Positions 23,570-32,198 of a stretch of 43,906 nucleotides of DNA are shown here, piece by piece. The translations under genes and the position numbers were made by a program. The stretch's first letter is position 1, and each line of letters opens with the position of its first letter. The stretch is from Betaproteobacteria bacterium (GTDB lineage: Bacteria > Pseudomonadota > Gammaproteobacteria > Burkholderiales > Rhodocyclaceae), in assembly GCA_012026675.1 (NCBI GenBank), contig VEPA01000199.1, positions 1 to 43,906 on the forward strand, in the 5' to 3' direction. The notes beneath the pieces were generated by a model. That model did no database searches, was not told the DNA's origin, and saw only the letters and a program-made list of their open reading frames with translations.

Positions 23570-25126
23570 TCAATGTACCCCCACTCGGACACCTGCCTTG
23601 CGTCGCGGCGGCCTGCTCGCAACGGCGACGGCGTTGCGCCGCGGCGCCTTGCTCACGGCGGCGGCCGCCGTGACCCCACTTGTTCGCGGCTGGCGCCGCA
23701 CCGCTGGACGCACCAGCGCCAGATACTCCTGAAAGCTGTCGCGCAGGCACTGGGCAAAGACTTCGGGATCGGGCAACTGCTCGTAACAGGCGGTGAAGGA
23801 GATGACGATCATTTCGCTGTAGCTGGTGACCGAAAACACCAGGCCCATGCCATCGAAAATCGGCATGATCGCCGACAAATACGTCAGGCGCGCGCCATGC
23901 AGATAAAGCGGCACTTGCGGGCCGGGAATGTTGGTGATGGCGCAATTGGCCAGCGGCGCCCAGTTGCCGAGCAGGGCCGAGGCCGAGCGCAGCATCTTGC
24001 TGGTGACGGCGATCGCGGCCGACGGCGCGTGCTCGGCCAGATCGACCAGTTCGCGCGCGCTGACCGCCCGCGCCATGACTTCCGACGAGGAACTGAGCGC
24101 CTGGATCGCGACGAGGCGCTCGACCGGGTCGACGATGTCGGTGCCGAGTTCCAGGCGCACCCACGAAAAACTCGCCTGGCCGCCGGCCGCGCCCGCTTGC
24201 TTGCCCTTCGCCCGCACGGCGACAGGTGCTGCCGCGACCAGGCTTTCCTCGGGCAGTTCTCCTTGCAGCTCGAGGTAGCGGCGCAAACCGCCGGCGCATA
24301 CAGCGAGGACCACGTCATTGACCGTGGCGCCGTCGGCAAGCCCGCGCATGGCCTTGAAATCCTGCAGGGCGAAGCGGCGCGTATCGAACACGCGATGCGG
24401 CGAAACCTCGCTGTTGAAACGCGTCAGCGGAAACTCCTGCGGCCGGCCGAGAAATTCTCCGGTGAAGGTTCGTGCGGCGGATTTCACCGTCGCCCAGTTG
24501 CGCCTCAGGGGTTGCGCGATGCGCAAGGGAAAGGTCGCGACATTGAAACCGGCGCGCAGCAACAGGCCGAGATTGCCCGGCGCCGCCTCGGGGAACCACG
24601 GCGCGGGGGGCGCCGGCGGCGGCGCATCGGGCGACAGGTCGTGCAGCAGCGCGGTGATTTCGTTGCCGTGCGCGACGTCGATCGCGGCATGGTGAATCTT
24701 CAGCAGCACGGCGAAACTGCCCACCGGCAGGTCGAGAAAGCTGTCCAGGCCCTCGATCACGTACATCTCCCACAGCGGGCGGTTCAGGTCGAGCGGGCGG
24801 GCGTGGATGCGCGCGGCCTGGATGCAGAACTGGCGCCAGTCGCCGGGCTTGGGCAAAGCGATGTGGCGCACGTGGTATTCGAGGTCGAAATTCTCGTCCT
24901 CGATCCAGTACGGATAGTCGATGTCGAGCGGCACGCGCAGAACCTTCTGGCGGAAGATCGGCAGGCAGTCCAGGCGGCTTTCGACATGCGCCAGGATCTG
25001 CTTGAAGCGGACCATGCCTCCCGGCGCCGTGGACTGGTCGTAAATGTGCAGCAGCGTGACGTTCGAGTTGGCGTGGGCGCTGTCCGAATAAATGTAGGCG
25101 GCATCGTGATCGCTGAGCTGGCGCAT
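23570..25126 (-). CDS. Wax ester synthase/diacylglycerol acyltransferase (WS/DGAT), variant active-site motif
   Basis: A 518-residue acyl-CoA-dependent acyltransferase that in relatives makes wax esters or triacylglycerol at the membrane. The opening RQLSDHDAAYIYSDSA, the central GATVNDVVLAVCAGGLRRYL and the C-terminal NIPGPQVPLYLHGA are family hallmarks. The catalytic motif reads HHAAIDV (His145, His146, Asp150): the usual HHxxxDG glycine is Val151. Many WS/DGAT paralogues vary here, so activity is likely but not assured. The last 35 residues are a basic, alanine- and arginine-rich tail leading into the hairpin-rich spacer. Neighbouring hydrolases suggest storage-lipid turnover. Confidence 0.9.
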   Translation of the reverse strand: MRQLSDHDAAYIYSDSAHANSNVTLLHIYDQSTAPGGMVRFKQILAHVESRLDCLPIFRQKVLRVPLDIDYPYWIEDENFDLEYHVRHIALPKPGDWRQFCIQAARIHARPLDLNRPLWEMYVIEGLDSFLDLPVGSFAVLLKIHHAAIDVAHGNEITALLHDLSPDAPPPAPPAPWFPEAAPGNLGLLLRAGFNVATFPLRIAQPLRRNWATVKSAARTFTGEFLGRPQEFPLTRFNSEVSPHRVFDTRRFALQDFKAMRGLADGATVNDVVLAVCAGGLRRYLELQGELPEESLVAAAPVAVRAKGKQAGAAGGQASFSWVRLELGTDIVDPVERLVAIQALSSSSEVMARAVSARELVDLAEHAPSAAIAVTSKMLRSASALLGNWAPLANCAITNIPGPQVPLYLHGARLTYLSAIMPIFDGMGLVFSVTSYSEMIVISFTACYEQLPDPEVFAQCLRDSFQEYLALVRPAVRRQPRTSGVTAAAAVSKAPRRNAVAVASRPPRRKAGVRVGVH

Positions 25127-25147
25127 GCGGGGCTTTCGATAAAGGAT

Positions 25148-25993
25148 TCAGACGGCGGGAGAAACCTGATCGGCCCGGGGCGCAACCGCGGTCGCACGCC
25201 AGACGCGGCCGAGCAGGCCCTGCGGCCGAAACGGTTGCCAGGCCCCTTCCGCTTGCGCCAGCCGTTCGGCGACGATGGCCAGCACGATGCCGTTGAAGCC
25301 CAGGCCGAGATGGCTGCCGGGTACCCGGATGTTCTCGTGGAAGGCCGGGTCGCCGTCAATAGTGGCTTCCTGCGGCGGCACCACGCCGTCGCCCAGCGAA
25401 TACAGGCAACTGGTCGGAATCTGCAGCCGGCGCTGCTCGCGCAGGGTCTTGGCGCGCGGCTGCATGACATGGGCCGCCAGGCCGAGGCGATGCGATACCA
25501 GGCGGTAAAGCGCCTTGATCGCGGGCGGCGACTGACTGCCGACGGCATCGACGCTGACCGGGCTGCCCAGCGTGATGATGGAGCGCACGCATTCCAGCGT
25601 GCTTTCCGCGCCGTAAAGCGAAAACACGCCGCCCAGGCTCCAGCCGACCAGGCTCACCTTGCGTCCCGTGACGTGATGCAGGTAACGGATTTTCTGTGGC
25701 AGGGCGCTGGCATGCTTGCTGCGAAAGCCGAGGTTGCGCCCGAGACCCCAGGTGTGCACCTCGTAGCCCTTGCTCTGCAGGAAGAGCTTCAAGGCGATCA
25801 GCGACCGTTCGTCGGCCATGAAGCCGGGCAGGAGCAGTACCGGATGCCCGTCGCCGCGCGGCGCCTGCATCAGCAGCGGCAGCGAGGCCGGCAGCAGGGC
25901 CATTTCGAGCAAGGCGCGCGGTTCCAGCATCGAGTTCAGCGCGCGGGGCTTGCCGACGTGAGTGTGTCGAACAACTACAGGGCGATCAGGCAC
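25148..25993 (-). CDS. Alpha/beta hydrolase, lipase-like (281 aa)
   Basis: VLLLPGFMADERSL forms the oxyanion region, VSLVGWSLGGVFSLYGAE the nucleophile elbow with Ser119, SLGDGVVPPQEA the acid region and PGSHLGLGFN the likely catalytic His. There is no signal peptide, so it is cytoplasmic. The long N-terminus with a Met- and Leu-rich helix may dock on membranes or lipid granules. It ends 21 bp before the WS/DGAT gene on the same strand, suggesting a lipase or depolymerase role paired with storage-lipid synthesis. PHA depolymerase-like function cannot be excluded. The start ATG 25993 is the first in a frame without competing starts. Confidence 0.82.
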   Translation of the reverse strand: MPDRPVVVRHTHVGKPRALNSMLEPRALLEMALLPASLPLLMQAPRGDGHPVLLLPGFMADERSLIALKLFLQSKGYEVHTWGLGRNLGFRSKHASALPQKIRYLHHVTGRKVSLVGWSLGGVFSLYGAESTLECVRSIITLGSPVSVDAVGSQSPPAIKALYRLVSHRLGLAAHVMQPRAKTLREQRRLQIPTSCLYSLGDGVVPPQEATIDGDPAFHENIRVPGSHLGLGFNGIVLAIVAERLAQAEGAWQPFRPQGLLGRVWRATAVAPRADQVSPAV

Positions 25994-26047
25994 GGCGCCT
26001 CCCCCGCCTGCCGGAGCGCGGACAGGCTGACTTGGTGTGGCCGCGGT

Positions 26048-26758
26048 TCATGGCTGGCCCGCTCCCTCCAGGTCGCGCCATAGGCACTTGCCCTTGCTCT
26101 CCCTGGCAATTTCCGCCAGCACGTGCGCATGATCGGCGAGTTCGGCTTCGCTGGCACGCAGCACCACCAGCGGCGGACGCTGGCGCGAGCCCCCCGCCGA
26201 GTAGCTCGGCGGCGGACTGTCGAACTCGATTTCCAGCGAGTTCTGGCCGCGCGTCATGGCCAGGTAGACCTCGGCCAGCAGTTCGGCGTCGAGTAGCGCG
26301 CCATGCTGCTGGCGGCCGGAATTGTCCACGCCGAATTCGGCGCACAACGCGTTGAGGTTGTTCTTCTTGCCGGGGCGCATCTCGCGCGCCATGCGCAAGG
26401 TGTCGATCACCTCGCCGCAAAGCTGGTCGATGCTCTCCAGCTGCAACAGCCCCAGCTCGTTGTTGAGGAAGCCGACGTCGAAGGCGGCGTTGTGGATCAC
26501 CAGCTCGGCGCCGCGGATGAACTCGACGAAGTCGGTGACGATCTCGGCGAACCTGGGTTTGTCGGCGAGAAATTCGTTGGTCAGACCGTGTATCTCGATC
26601 GCGCCCTGGGGCACCTCACGGCCGGGATTGATGTAGGCGTGGAAACGCTGGCCGGTCAGCTGGCGACCGCGCAGTTCGACGCAGCCGATTTCGATGACGC
26701 GGTCACCGGTGCGGAAATCGAGTCCGGTAGTTTCGGTGTCGAGTATGACTTTTCTCAT
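26048..26758 (-). CDS. dnaQ: DNA polymerase III epsilon subunit (3'-5' proofreading exonuclease)
   Basis: A DEDDh exonuclease of 236 residues. ILDTETTGLDF gives metal ligands Asp7 and Glu9, HNAAFDVGFLNNEL the ExoII Asp, and QQHGALLDAELLAEVYL the ExoIII His and Asp. The C-terminal tail after about residue 185 matches the polymerase-alpha binding region in position. ATG 26758 begins MRKVILDTETTG and is preceded by GGAAAGTGAA; the frame upstream to 26833 is in the 110-bp gap and is not used. rnhA lies upstream on the same strand, a common betaproteobacterial order. Confidence 0.95.
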   Translation of the reverse strand: MRKVILDTETTGLDFRTGDRVIEIGCVELRGRQLTGQRFHAYINPGREVPQGAIEIHGLTNEFLADKPRFAEIVTDFVEFIRGAELVIHNAAFDVGFLNNELGLLQLESIDQLCGEVIDTLRMAREMRPGKKNNLNALCAEFGVDNSGRQQHGALLDAELLAEVYLAMTRGQNSLEIEFDSPPPSYSAGGSRQRPPLVVLRASEAELADHAHVLAEIARESKGKCLWRDLEGAGQP

Positions 26759-26759
26759 T

Positions 26760-26825
26760 TCACTTTCCAGTGTGGACAAGATCGATGCCGCGTCGCGCCA
26801 GTTCGTCGGCGCGTTCATTCTGGTT
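26760..26825 (-). pseudogene. Orphan C-terminal tail of a second RNase HI gene
   Basis: In the gap between rnhA and dnaQ one minus-strand frame reads NQNERADELARRGIDLVH and then stops at TGA just before dnaQ. This is the conserved RNase HI ending (NERADxLAxxG with the fourth catalytic Asp), here in a different frame from the intact rnhA whose own tail reads [15 protein letters not shown]. The DNA differs clearly between the two, so it is not a recent tandem copy. Nothing else of the second gene is visible upstream. Confidence 0.7.
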
Positions 26826-26868
26826 ACGGCCATCCGCTGCCGCGGACTTTACGTTCGCTTCACTCACG

Positions 26869-27315
26869 TTAGCCTCCACCGAAACTCGCGCGCACTTGAT
26901 CCATCCCCTTGTTGGCCAGCGCATCCGCGCGCTCGTTTTCGGCATGGCCGGCATGGCCCTTGACCCAGATCCATTCGATCTTGTGCTGCGCCGCCAGGCG
27001 ATCCATTTCGCGCCACAAATCCTCGTTCTTCACCGGCTCCCTGTTAGCGGTTTTCCAGCCGCGCCGCTTCCAGCCGTGGATCCATTCGCTGATGCCTTTC
27101 TGCACGTATTGCGAGTCGGTATGCACGCGCGCCGCGACCGGACCCTTCAGGGCGCGCAAGGCCTCGATCACCGCCGTCATTTCCATGCGGTTGTTGGTGG
27201 TCAGCGCCTCGCCACCGAACAGTTCCTTTTCGCTGTCGCCCATGCGCAATATGGCGCCCCAGCCCCCCGGGCCTGGATTGCCGCTGCAGGCACCGTCGGT
27301 GAAGATTTCTATCAT
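26869..27315 (-). CDS. rnhA: Ribonuclease HI
   Basis: A 148-residue RNase HI that cleaves RNA in RNA-DNA hybrids. The catalytic set is complete: Asp7 in [16 protein letters not shown], Glu45 in NNRMEMTA, Asp67 in [11 protein letters not shown] and Asp131 in [11 protein letters not shown], with the basic protrusion [15 protein letters not shown] for substrate grip. Its ATG overlaps the stop of the upstream methyltransferase gene (27312-27315), so the two are translationally coupled. dnaQ follows after 110 bp that hold an orphan RNase H tail. Confidence 0.96.
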   Translation of the reverse strand: MIEIFTDGACSGNPGPGGWGAILRMGDSEKELFGGEALTTNNRMEMTAVIEALRALKGPVAARVHTDSQYVQKGISEWIHGWKRRGWKTANREPVKNEDLWREMDRLAAQHKIEWIWVKGHAGHAENERADALANKGMDQVRASFGGG

Positions 27316-28034
27316 TGATCCACTCTCTGCGTAATCGATACCAGCGCCTTGGCGCGCAGCTTGCGATCATGCCATGCCGGCGTGATCAGGCGCATGCCTT
27401 GCTGGCGCTTTATGGCCTGCACGATATACACCGCGCCGGCAATCGGCCACCAGCGGTCGCCGGCGGCATCCATGAACTGGAAGCGGCGCAGCCATTTTTC
27501 CTGAGTCACGGCCGGCGCATAGCAGCCGAAGGCGCCGGCCTGCATCTCGAAGCCGAGCAGCGAAAACCAGTCCTTCAGGCGCGGCACGGAGATATACGCG
27601 CCGCGCCAGGGCGGCAAGGCCTCCCGCCGCGACAGCTTGCGCCGCGCGCCCCAGAGGCTGAAGGGGTTGAAGCCGGTGACGATGACATGGCCCTCGGGTA
27701 CCAGTACCCTTTCCACTTCGCGCAGCACCTGATGCGGATTGGCGTCGAACTCCAGGGTATGCGGCATCACCACCAGGTCGATGCTGTTGGCGGCAAAGGG
27801 CAGATAATGCAGATCGGAGCGCACTTCCGACATGCCGTCGTAGCGCCCGTCATCGCAGCGAAAGCGCAGCGGCATGCGGTTGGCGCGCAGGAAATCGTGG
27901 GTGGGCAGCGAGAGCTGCACGGCGTTGAAGCCGAAAATGTCGGCAACCAGCAAGTCGTGCTTCTGTTGCTCCCAATTGAGCACATACTTGCCGGATGGCG
28001 TGTGCAGCCAGTCCTCGAATCCCTGAATTGACAT
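27312..28034 (-). CDS. Class I SAM methyltransferase (240 aa) upstream of rnhA
   Basis: A methyltransferase-domain protein starting [19 protein letters not shown], a beginning typical of the betaproteobacterial gene that precedes rnhA and follows a divergent gloB. Seen: [15 protein letters not shown] in place of a strict glycine-rich motif [21 protein letters not shown], and [27 protein letters not shown]. The weak motif I raises doubt about SAM binding strength. ATG 28034 is used; the open frame continues far upstream but only as a shadow of gloB. Substrate unknown. Confidence 0.88.
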   Translation of the reverse strand: MSIQGFEDWLHTPSGKYVLNWEQQKHDLLVADIFGFNAVQLSLPTHDFLRANRMPLRFRCDDGRYDGMSEVRSDLHYLPFAANSIDLVVMPHTLEFDANPHQVLREVERVLVPEGHVIVTGFNPFSLWGARRKLSRREALPPWRGAYISVPRLKDWFSLLGFEMQAGAFGCYAPAVTQEKWLRRFQFMDAAGDRWWPIAGAVYIVQAIKRQQGMRLITPAWHDRKLRAKALVSITQRVDQ

Positions 28035-28061
28035 TGCGCTCCGTTTGGAGAAAATTCCCGA

Positions 28062-28841
28062 ATGACCGAAATACTTGCCCTGCCCGCTTTCGACGACAAC
28101 TACATCTGGCTGCTGCGCGCCGAAGGCTGCGTCGCGGTGGTGGATCCTGGCGACGCGGTGCCGGTGCTCGGGCATCTGGCGAAAAGCGGCGACCGCCTCT
28201 GTGCCATCCTTGCCACCCATCACCACGGCGACCACATCGGCGGCGTTGCGGAACTGCTCGCCCGCTTTCCCGTGCCCCTCTATGGCCCGGCACAGGAAAA
28301 CATCCCCGGCGTCACGCATCCGCTGGCCGGCGGCGAACACATCAAACTGCCCGCAATCGACGTCGAATTCGACATCATCGCCGTACCCGGACATACCCGC
28401 GGCCATATTGCATATTATGGCCCAAGTCTCGCCGGGCACGGCGCGCTCTTCTGCGGCGATACGCTGTTCGGCGCCGGCTGCGGGCGGCTGTTCGAGGGCA
28501 CGCCGGCGCAGATGCAGGATTCGCTGGCCAGGCTCGCCGTGTTGCCGGCGCCGACTCTGGTGTATTGCGCCCATGAATACACCCAGAGCAACCTGCGCTT
28601 CGCAGCCGCCGTCGAACCGGGCAGCATCGCCGTGCAGCGGCGCAGCGAAGACGTGGCAAGGGATCGCGCCGCGGGCCGCGCCACGATCCCCACCAGCATC
28701 AGGCTCGAGCTCGAAACCAATCCTTTCCTGCGCTGGGATGCGCCGGCCGTGCGTGCCGCCGCAGGCAGCCGCCTGGGCCATGTGCCGGTGGACGCGGTGG
28801 AAACCTTCGCCACCATACGCGAGTGGAAGAACCGCTATTGA
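28062..28841 (+). CDS. gloB: Hydroxyacylglutathione hydrolase (glyoxalase II)
   Basis: A binuclear metallo-beta-lactamase-fold thiolesterase that converts S-lactoylglutathione to lactate and glutathione, the second step of methylglyoxal detoxification. The metal motif is intact: THHHGDHIGG, GHTRGHIAYY, the bridging Asp in FCGDTLFGAGCGRLFEG, and CAHEYTQSNLRFA. The C-terminal substrate-binding helices end with a conserved NPFLRWD. At 259 residues it is normal length. It is divergent from the methyltransferase gene with only 27 bp between starts, so the two promoters must overlap coding DNA. Confidence 0.95.
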   Translation: MTEILALPAFDDNYIWLLRAEGCVAVVDPGDAVPVLGHLAKSGDRLCAILATHHHGDHIGGVAELLARFPVPLYGPAQENIPGVTHPLAGGEHIKLPAIDVEFDIIAVPGHTRGHIAYYGPSLAGHGALFCGDTLFGAGCGRLFEGTPAQMQDSLARLAVLPAPTLVYCAHEYTQSNLRFAAAVEPGSIAVQRRSEDVARDRAAGRATIPTSIRLELETNPFLRWDAPAVRAAAGSRLGHVPVDAVETFATIREWKNRY

Positions 28842-28872
28842 GCACGGGCTGCGAGCTTGCGCCACTGAGCTT

Positions 28873-30702
28873 ATGACGACACGACGTACCTTCATCAAGA
28901 CCCTCGCGGCAGCGCCTGCGCTGCTGTCATTCCGCCGCGGCTGGGCGGCCAATTCCGCAGCCGATCCGTCGCGACTGGCGCTGATCATCGGCAACAGCAG
29001 CTACCGCGACGCGCCGCTGGTCAATCCCGCCAACGATGCCAGGGCGGTCGGCGCGCTGTTTACCCAGGCCGGCTTCACCGTCGATGCGCGGCTCGACACC
29101 ACGCGGGGCGACATGATGGCTGCCATCGAGCGCTTCGGCGCGGCGGCAAAGCGTGCGGAAACGAAGCTGGTGGTCTTCTATTACGCCGGCCACGGCGCGC
29201 AGCTCGACTGGCGCAACTATCTCCTGCCGGTCGATGCCGTAGTGGAAAAGCCGGAAGACATGAAGCAGCGCTGCGTCGACCTCGGCCTGCTGCTCGGCCA
29301 GTTGAGCGCGGCGAAGGACAAGACCTTCGTCATCATCCTCGACGCCTGCCGCAACAATCCCTTCGGCAGTGCCTACCGGCCGGAACAGAAAGGCCTGTCG
29401 CAGTTCGATGCCCCGGTCGGCAGCCTGCTCGCCTATGCCACCGCGCCCGGCAACGTCGCCTCCGACGGCGAAGGACAGAACGGCCTCTACACCGAGAACC
29501 TGGTGCGCGAACTGGGCAAGCGCAATACCCGCATCGAGGATGCCCTGAAGCGTGTGCGGCTCAATGTGCGCCTGGCCTCTCATGGCGAGCAGATTCCCTG
29601 GGAGACCACCTCGCTGGAAGACGACATCTTCATTTTCAGCGAAGGCCAGAAAAAACTCTCCGAATCCGAGCTGGAGAAACTGGTCGAAGCCGACGTCAGC
29701 GAATGGGGGCGCATCAAGTCGTCGAAGAAAATCGACGACTGGGTGAGCTACCTGCAGACCTTCCCCAATGGCCGCTTCGCAGAAATCGCCCAGATGCGCC
29801 TGGCCCGCCTGCTGGCGGAAGACGAGAAGCTCGCGGCCGAAAAGCGGCAACGCGAGAAACAGCAACGTCGCGAGCAGGAGCGCATCGAACGCGAGCGGCA
29901 GCGAATCGCCGAGGCCGAGCGCCGTGCCGCGGAGCGCAGGCAACAGGACGAGCAGCGCCAGACCGCCGAGCAAAAGCGCATCGGGCATGCGTCCGCCGCA
30001 ACCCCTGCTGCGACCCCGGCTTCGGATCCGGCAACAGTCCAGTCATCACGGCCAGGCGCTGTGGCAACCTCCGGCACGCCGATGATCGACATCCGGGCCG
30101 GTCTCGCCGTGCCGACACTGATCGCCCTTTCGGCCAACCCTTACTCCGCCGGGCGCTATCCGCTAGGCCGAATTTTTACGGTCGGTGACGAGGCTACCAT
30201 TCGGCAAACGGACATCCTGACAGGCGTCGAGGAAAAAACCTACCGCACGCGCGTAACGCGCGTGGATTACGAGCAGGACCGTGTCGAATTCAACAATGGC
30301 CACACGATTACGGACCTGATGGGAAACTTCATCAAGAACGGACCGGTTGAATTCGATACCCCGGTGCAGTTCATACCCGCCGAGTTTCAGATCGGCAAGA
30401 AATGGACGGCTGCGTTCCTCCGTACCAAGAACGACAAGACAAGCAACGCCTACTACGACATGCAGATCGTGAAGCGGGAAACCATCAACGTCCCGGCGGG
30501 AAGTTTCGACACCTTCCTGATCGAAGGGAAGGGGTGGAACATGACTACGAGCTCACGGCTCGAGGCAAGATCCTGGCTGGTACCCGGGCTGAATTTCTCG
30601 ATCCGGCGTGAGTTGGTCGTGCGGAACAAGCGTGGGAAGTTCGTCCAAACCGAGAGGTACGAACTCGTTGCCCTGCGCCACCCCGCCATAGGCACCATGT
30701 AA
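28873..30702 (+). CDS. Tat-exported caspase-like (C14) protein with C-terminal DUF3108-like domain
   Basis: ATG 28873 starts with TRRTFIKTLAAAPALL, a twin-arginine signal; the open frame upstream is a shadow of gloB. The caspase domain (about 30-265) has the dyad His107 in FYYAGHGAQ and Cys159 in IILDACRNNPFG. A linker repeat WVSYLQTFPNGRFAEIAQMRLARLL (about 295-320) leads into a long charged coiled coil rich in Arg, Glu and Gln (about 320-375), a Ser/Thr/Pro/Ala region, and a C-terminal beta-rich domain (about 400-609) containing NVPAGSFDTFLIEGKGW. Periplasmic metacaspase-like proteins of this kind are poorly characterised. Substrate and role unknown. It is 31 bp after gloB but functionally unrelated. 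Confidence 0.85.
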   Translation: MTTRRTFIKTLAAAPALLSFRRGWAANSAADPSRLALIIGNSSYRDAPLVNPANDARAVGALFTQAGFTVDARLDTTRGDMMAAIERFGAAAKRAETKLVVFYYAGHGAQLDWRNYLLPVDAVVEKPEDMKQRCVDLGLLLGQLSAAKDKTFVIILDACRNNPFGSAYRPEQKGLSQFDAPVGSLLAYATAPGNVASDGEGQNGLYTENLVRELGKRNTRIEDALKRVRLNVRLASHGEQIPWETTSLEDDIFIFSEGQKKLSESELEKLVEADVSEWGRIKSSKKIDDWVSYLQTFPNGRFAEIAQMRLARLLAEDEKLAAEKRQREKQQRREQERIERERQRIAEAERRAAERRQQDEQRQTAEQKRIGHASAATPAATPASDPATVQSSRPGAVATSGTPMIDIRAGLAVPTLIALSANPYSAGRYPLGRIFTVGDEATIRQTDILTGVEEKTYRTRVTRVDYEQDRVEFNNGHTITDLMGNFIKNGPVEFDTPVQFIPAEFQIGKKWTAAFLRTKNDKTSNAYYDMQIVKRETINVPAGSFDTFLIEGKGWNMTTSSRLEARSWLVPGLNFSIRRELVVRNKRGKFVQTERYELVALRHPAIGTM

Positions 30703-30730
30703 GAAATAGCCGCCGAGGCAGCATTAGCCG

Positions 30731-30758
30731 CTGACCCCGCCGCCGCGGATGCTAAGAT
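30731..30758 (+). promoter_or_regulatory. Possible sigma-70 promoter of mltD
   Basis: CTGACC (30731-30736) and TAAGAT (30753-30758) with a 16-bp spacer, in the 101-bp gap between the caspase-like gene and mltD. Read by eye. Confidence 0.35.
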
Positions 30759-30803
30759 GCGCCCCCTTCTTGCGCAGCTTGCCCGGTGCCCTTCGCTCCT
30801 CCC

Positions 30804-32198
30804 ATGTCCCTGTTCCGCCGCGTCATTCCATCATTCTTGCTGTTTCTCCTGAGCGCCGTCGCCCATGCCGAGCAGGCGTTGCCAGGCACAGGGGCAGGAC
30901 CGCTGGCATCGCCGCCGGCCCTCGGCTTCGGCCCCGCGCCGCAAACTTTGGCACAACCCGCGCTGCCACCCCTGCCCGACCCTTCGCAGGAAGTGAAGGA
31001 TGAACTGCCGCCGATGCCCACCATCGACCTCACCACGCCGCCCGACGACCTCTGGCAGCGCATGCGCAACGGCTTTTCCATGCCCGATCTGAACAGTCCG
31101 CTGGTGGCCGACCGCCAGGCCTGGTACCTGAACCGGCCCGACCTGCTGAAGCGCATCTTCGAGCGCAGCCGGCGCTACCTGTATCACATCGTCGAGGAAC
31201 TCGAAAAGCGCGGCATGCCGACCGAGCTGGCCCTGCTGCCGGTGGTCGAAAGTTCCTTCAACCCGCTGGCCTACTCGTCCGCCCGCGCGCTGGGCATGTG
31301 GCAGTTCATCCCCGCCACCGGCAAGACCTACAAGCTGCAGCAGAACGCCTGGTTCGACCAGCGCCGCGACATCGTCGCCTCGACCAGCGCCGCGCTCGAC
31401 TACCTGCAGACCATCTACGAAATGCACGGCGACTGGCACCTGGCGCTGGCCTCCTACAACTGGGGCGAGAATGCGGTCGGGCGTGCCGTCGCAAAGAACC
31501 AGGCGAAAGGGCTGCCGACCGATTACCTGAGCCTCAAGATGCCGACCGAGACGGCCTACTACGTGCCCAAGCTGCAGGCGATCAAGAACATCATCGCCCA
31601 GCCGCAACTCTTCGGCATCAACCTCGACCCGATTCCGAATCGTCCCTATTTCGGTACCGTGGAACGCAGCGGCAACATGGACATCGCCCTGGCGGCGCGC
31701 CTGGCCGAAATCCCGGTTGACGAGTTCATCGCACTCAACCCGGCCTACAGCCGCCCGGTAATGCCGGACGCGGCCAACAGCCCGCTGGTGCTGCCGGCCG
31801 ACAAGGTGCAGACCTTCCTGGCCAACCTGCAGCATCACGAAGCCCAGGACAGGCCGCTGTCGGCCTGGCACACGCACAACATGAAGCCGGGCGAGAAGCT
31901 CGACGCCGTCGCCAAACGCTATGGCATCAGCGTGGCGCGCTTGAAGCAGTTGAACGGCATCAATGCCAAGACCAAGCTCACTTCCGGCTATGCCTTGCTG
32001 GTGCCCGGCAAGGATGCGGTGGGACAGGACTCGCTCGCCGCTCGATTGCCGCAAACACCCGCCAGCCCGCCGAAAGCCGTCAAGGCCAAGCCGGGCAAGA
32101 CCAAGCCGGGCAAGGCCGCCAAGCCGGTCGCCAGGGGCAAGACCGTCAACGTCACGATCAGGAAGCCGGCACCCAAGCCCAAGCCCAAGAAACGCTAG
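30804..32198 (+). CDS. mltD: Membrane-bound lytic murein transglycosylase D
   Basis: A 464-residue family 1 lytic transglycosylase that cleaves peptidoglycan glycan strands. ATG 30804 begins a signal peptide (LFRRVIPSFLLFLLSAVAHA); a GTG at 30786 is less likely. The SLT domain has PVVESSFNPLAYSSARALGMWQFIPATG with catalytic Glu149, and ASYNWGENAVGRAV. A LysM-type domain for glycan binding is seen near residues 350-400 (KLDAVAKRYGISVARLKQLN). The last 50 residues are an extreme Lys/Pro-rich tail of KPGKTKPGKAAKP type, unusual and likely to bind anionic polymer. No lipobox cysteine was seen in the signal, so membrane anchoring is uncertain. Confidence 0.92.
   Translation: MSLFRRVIPSFLLFLLSAVAHAEQALPGTGAGPLASPPALGFGPAPQTLAQPALPPLPDPSQEVKDELPPMPTIDLTTPPDDLWQRMRNGFSMPDLNSPLVADRQAWYLNRPDLLKRIFERSRRYLYHIVEELEKRGMPTELALLPVVESSFNPLAYSSARALGMWQFIPATGKTYKLQQNAWFDQRRDIVASTSAALDYLQTIYEMHGDWHLALASYNWGENAVGRAVAKNQAKGLPTDYLSLKMPTETAYYVPKLQAIKNIIAQPQLFGINLDPIPNRPYFGTVERSGNMDIALAARLAEIPVDEFIALNPAYSRPVMPDAANSPLVLPADKVQTFLANLQHHEAQDRPLSAWHTHNMKPGEKLDAVAKRYGISVARLKQLNGINAKTKLTSGYALLVPGKDAVGQDSLAARLPQTPASPPKAVKAKPGKTKPGKAAKPVARGKTVNVTIRKPAPKPKPKKR

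Noticed and set aside
23528..26083. Plus-strand open frame of 851 codons
   Set aside because: Antisense to WS/DGAT and the lipase-like gene; the translation is Arg/Gln/Asp-rich without known motifs.
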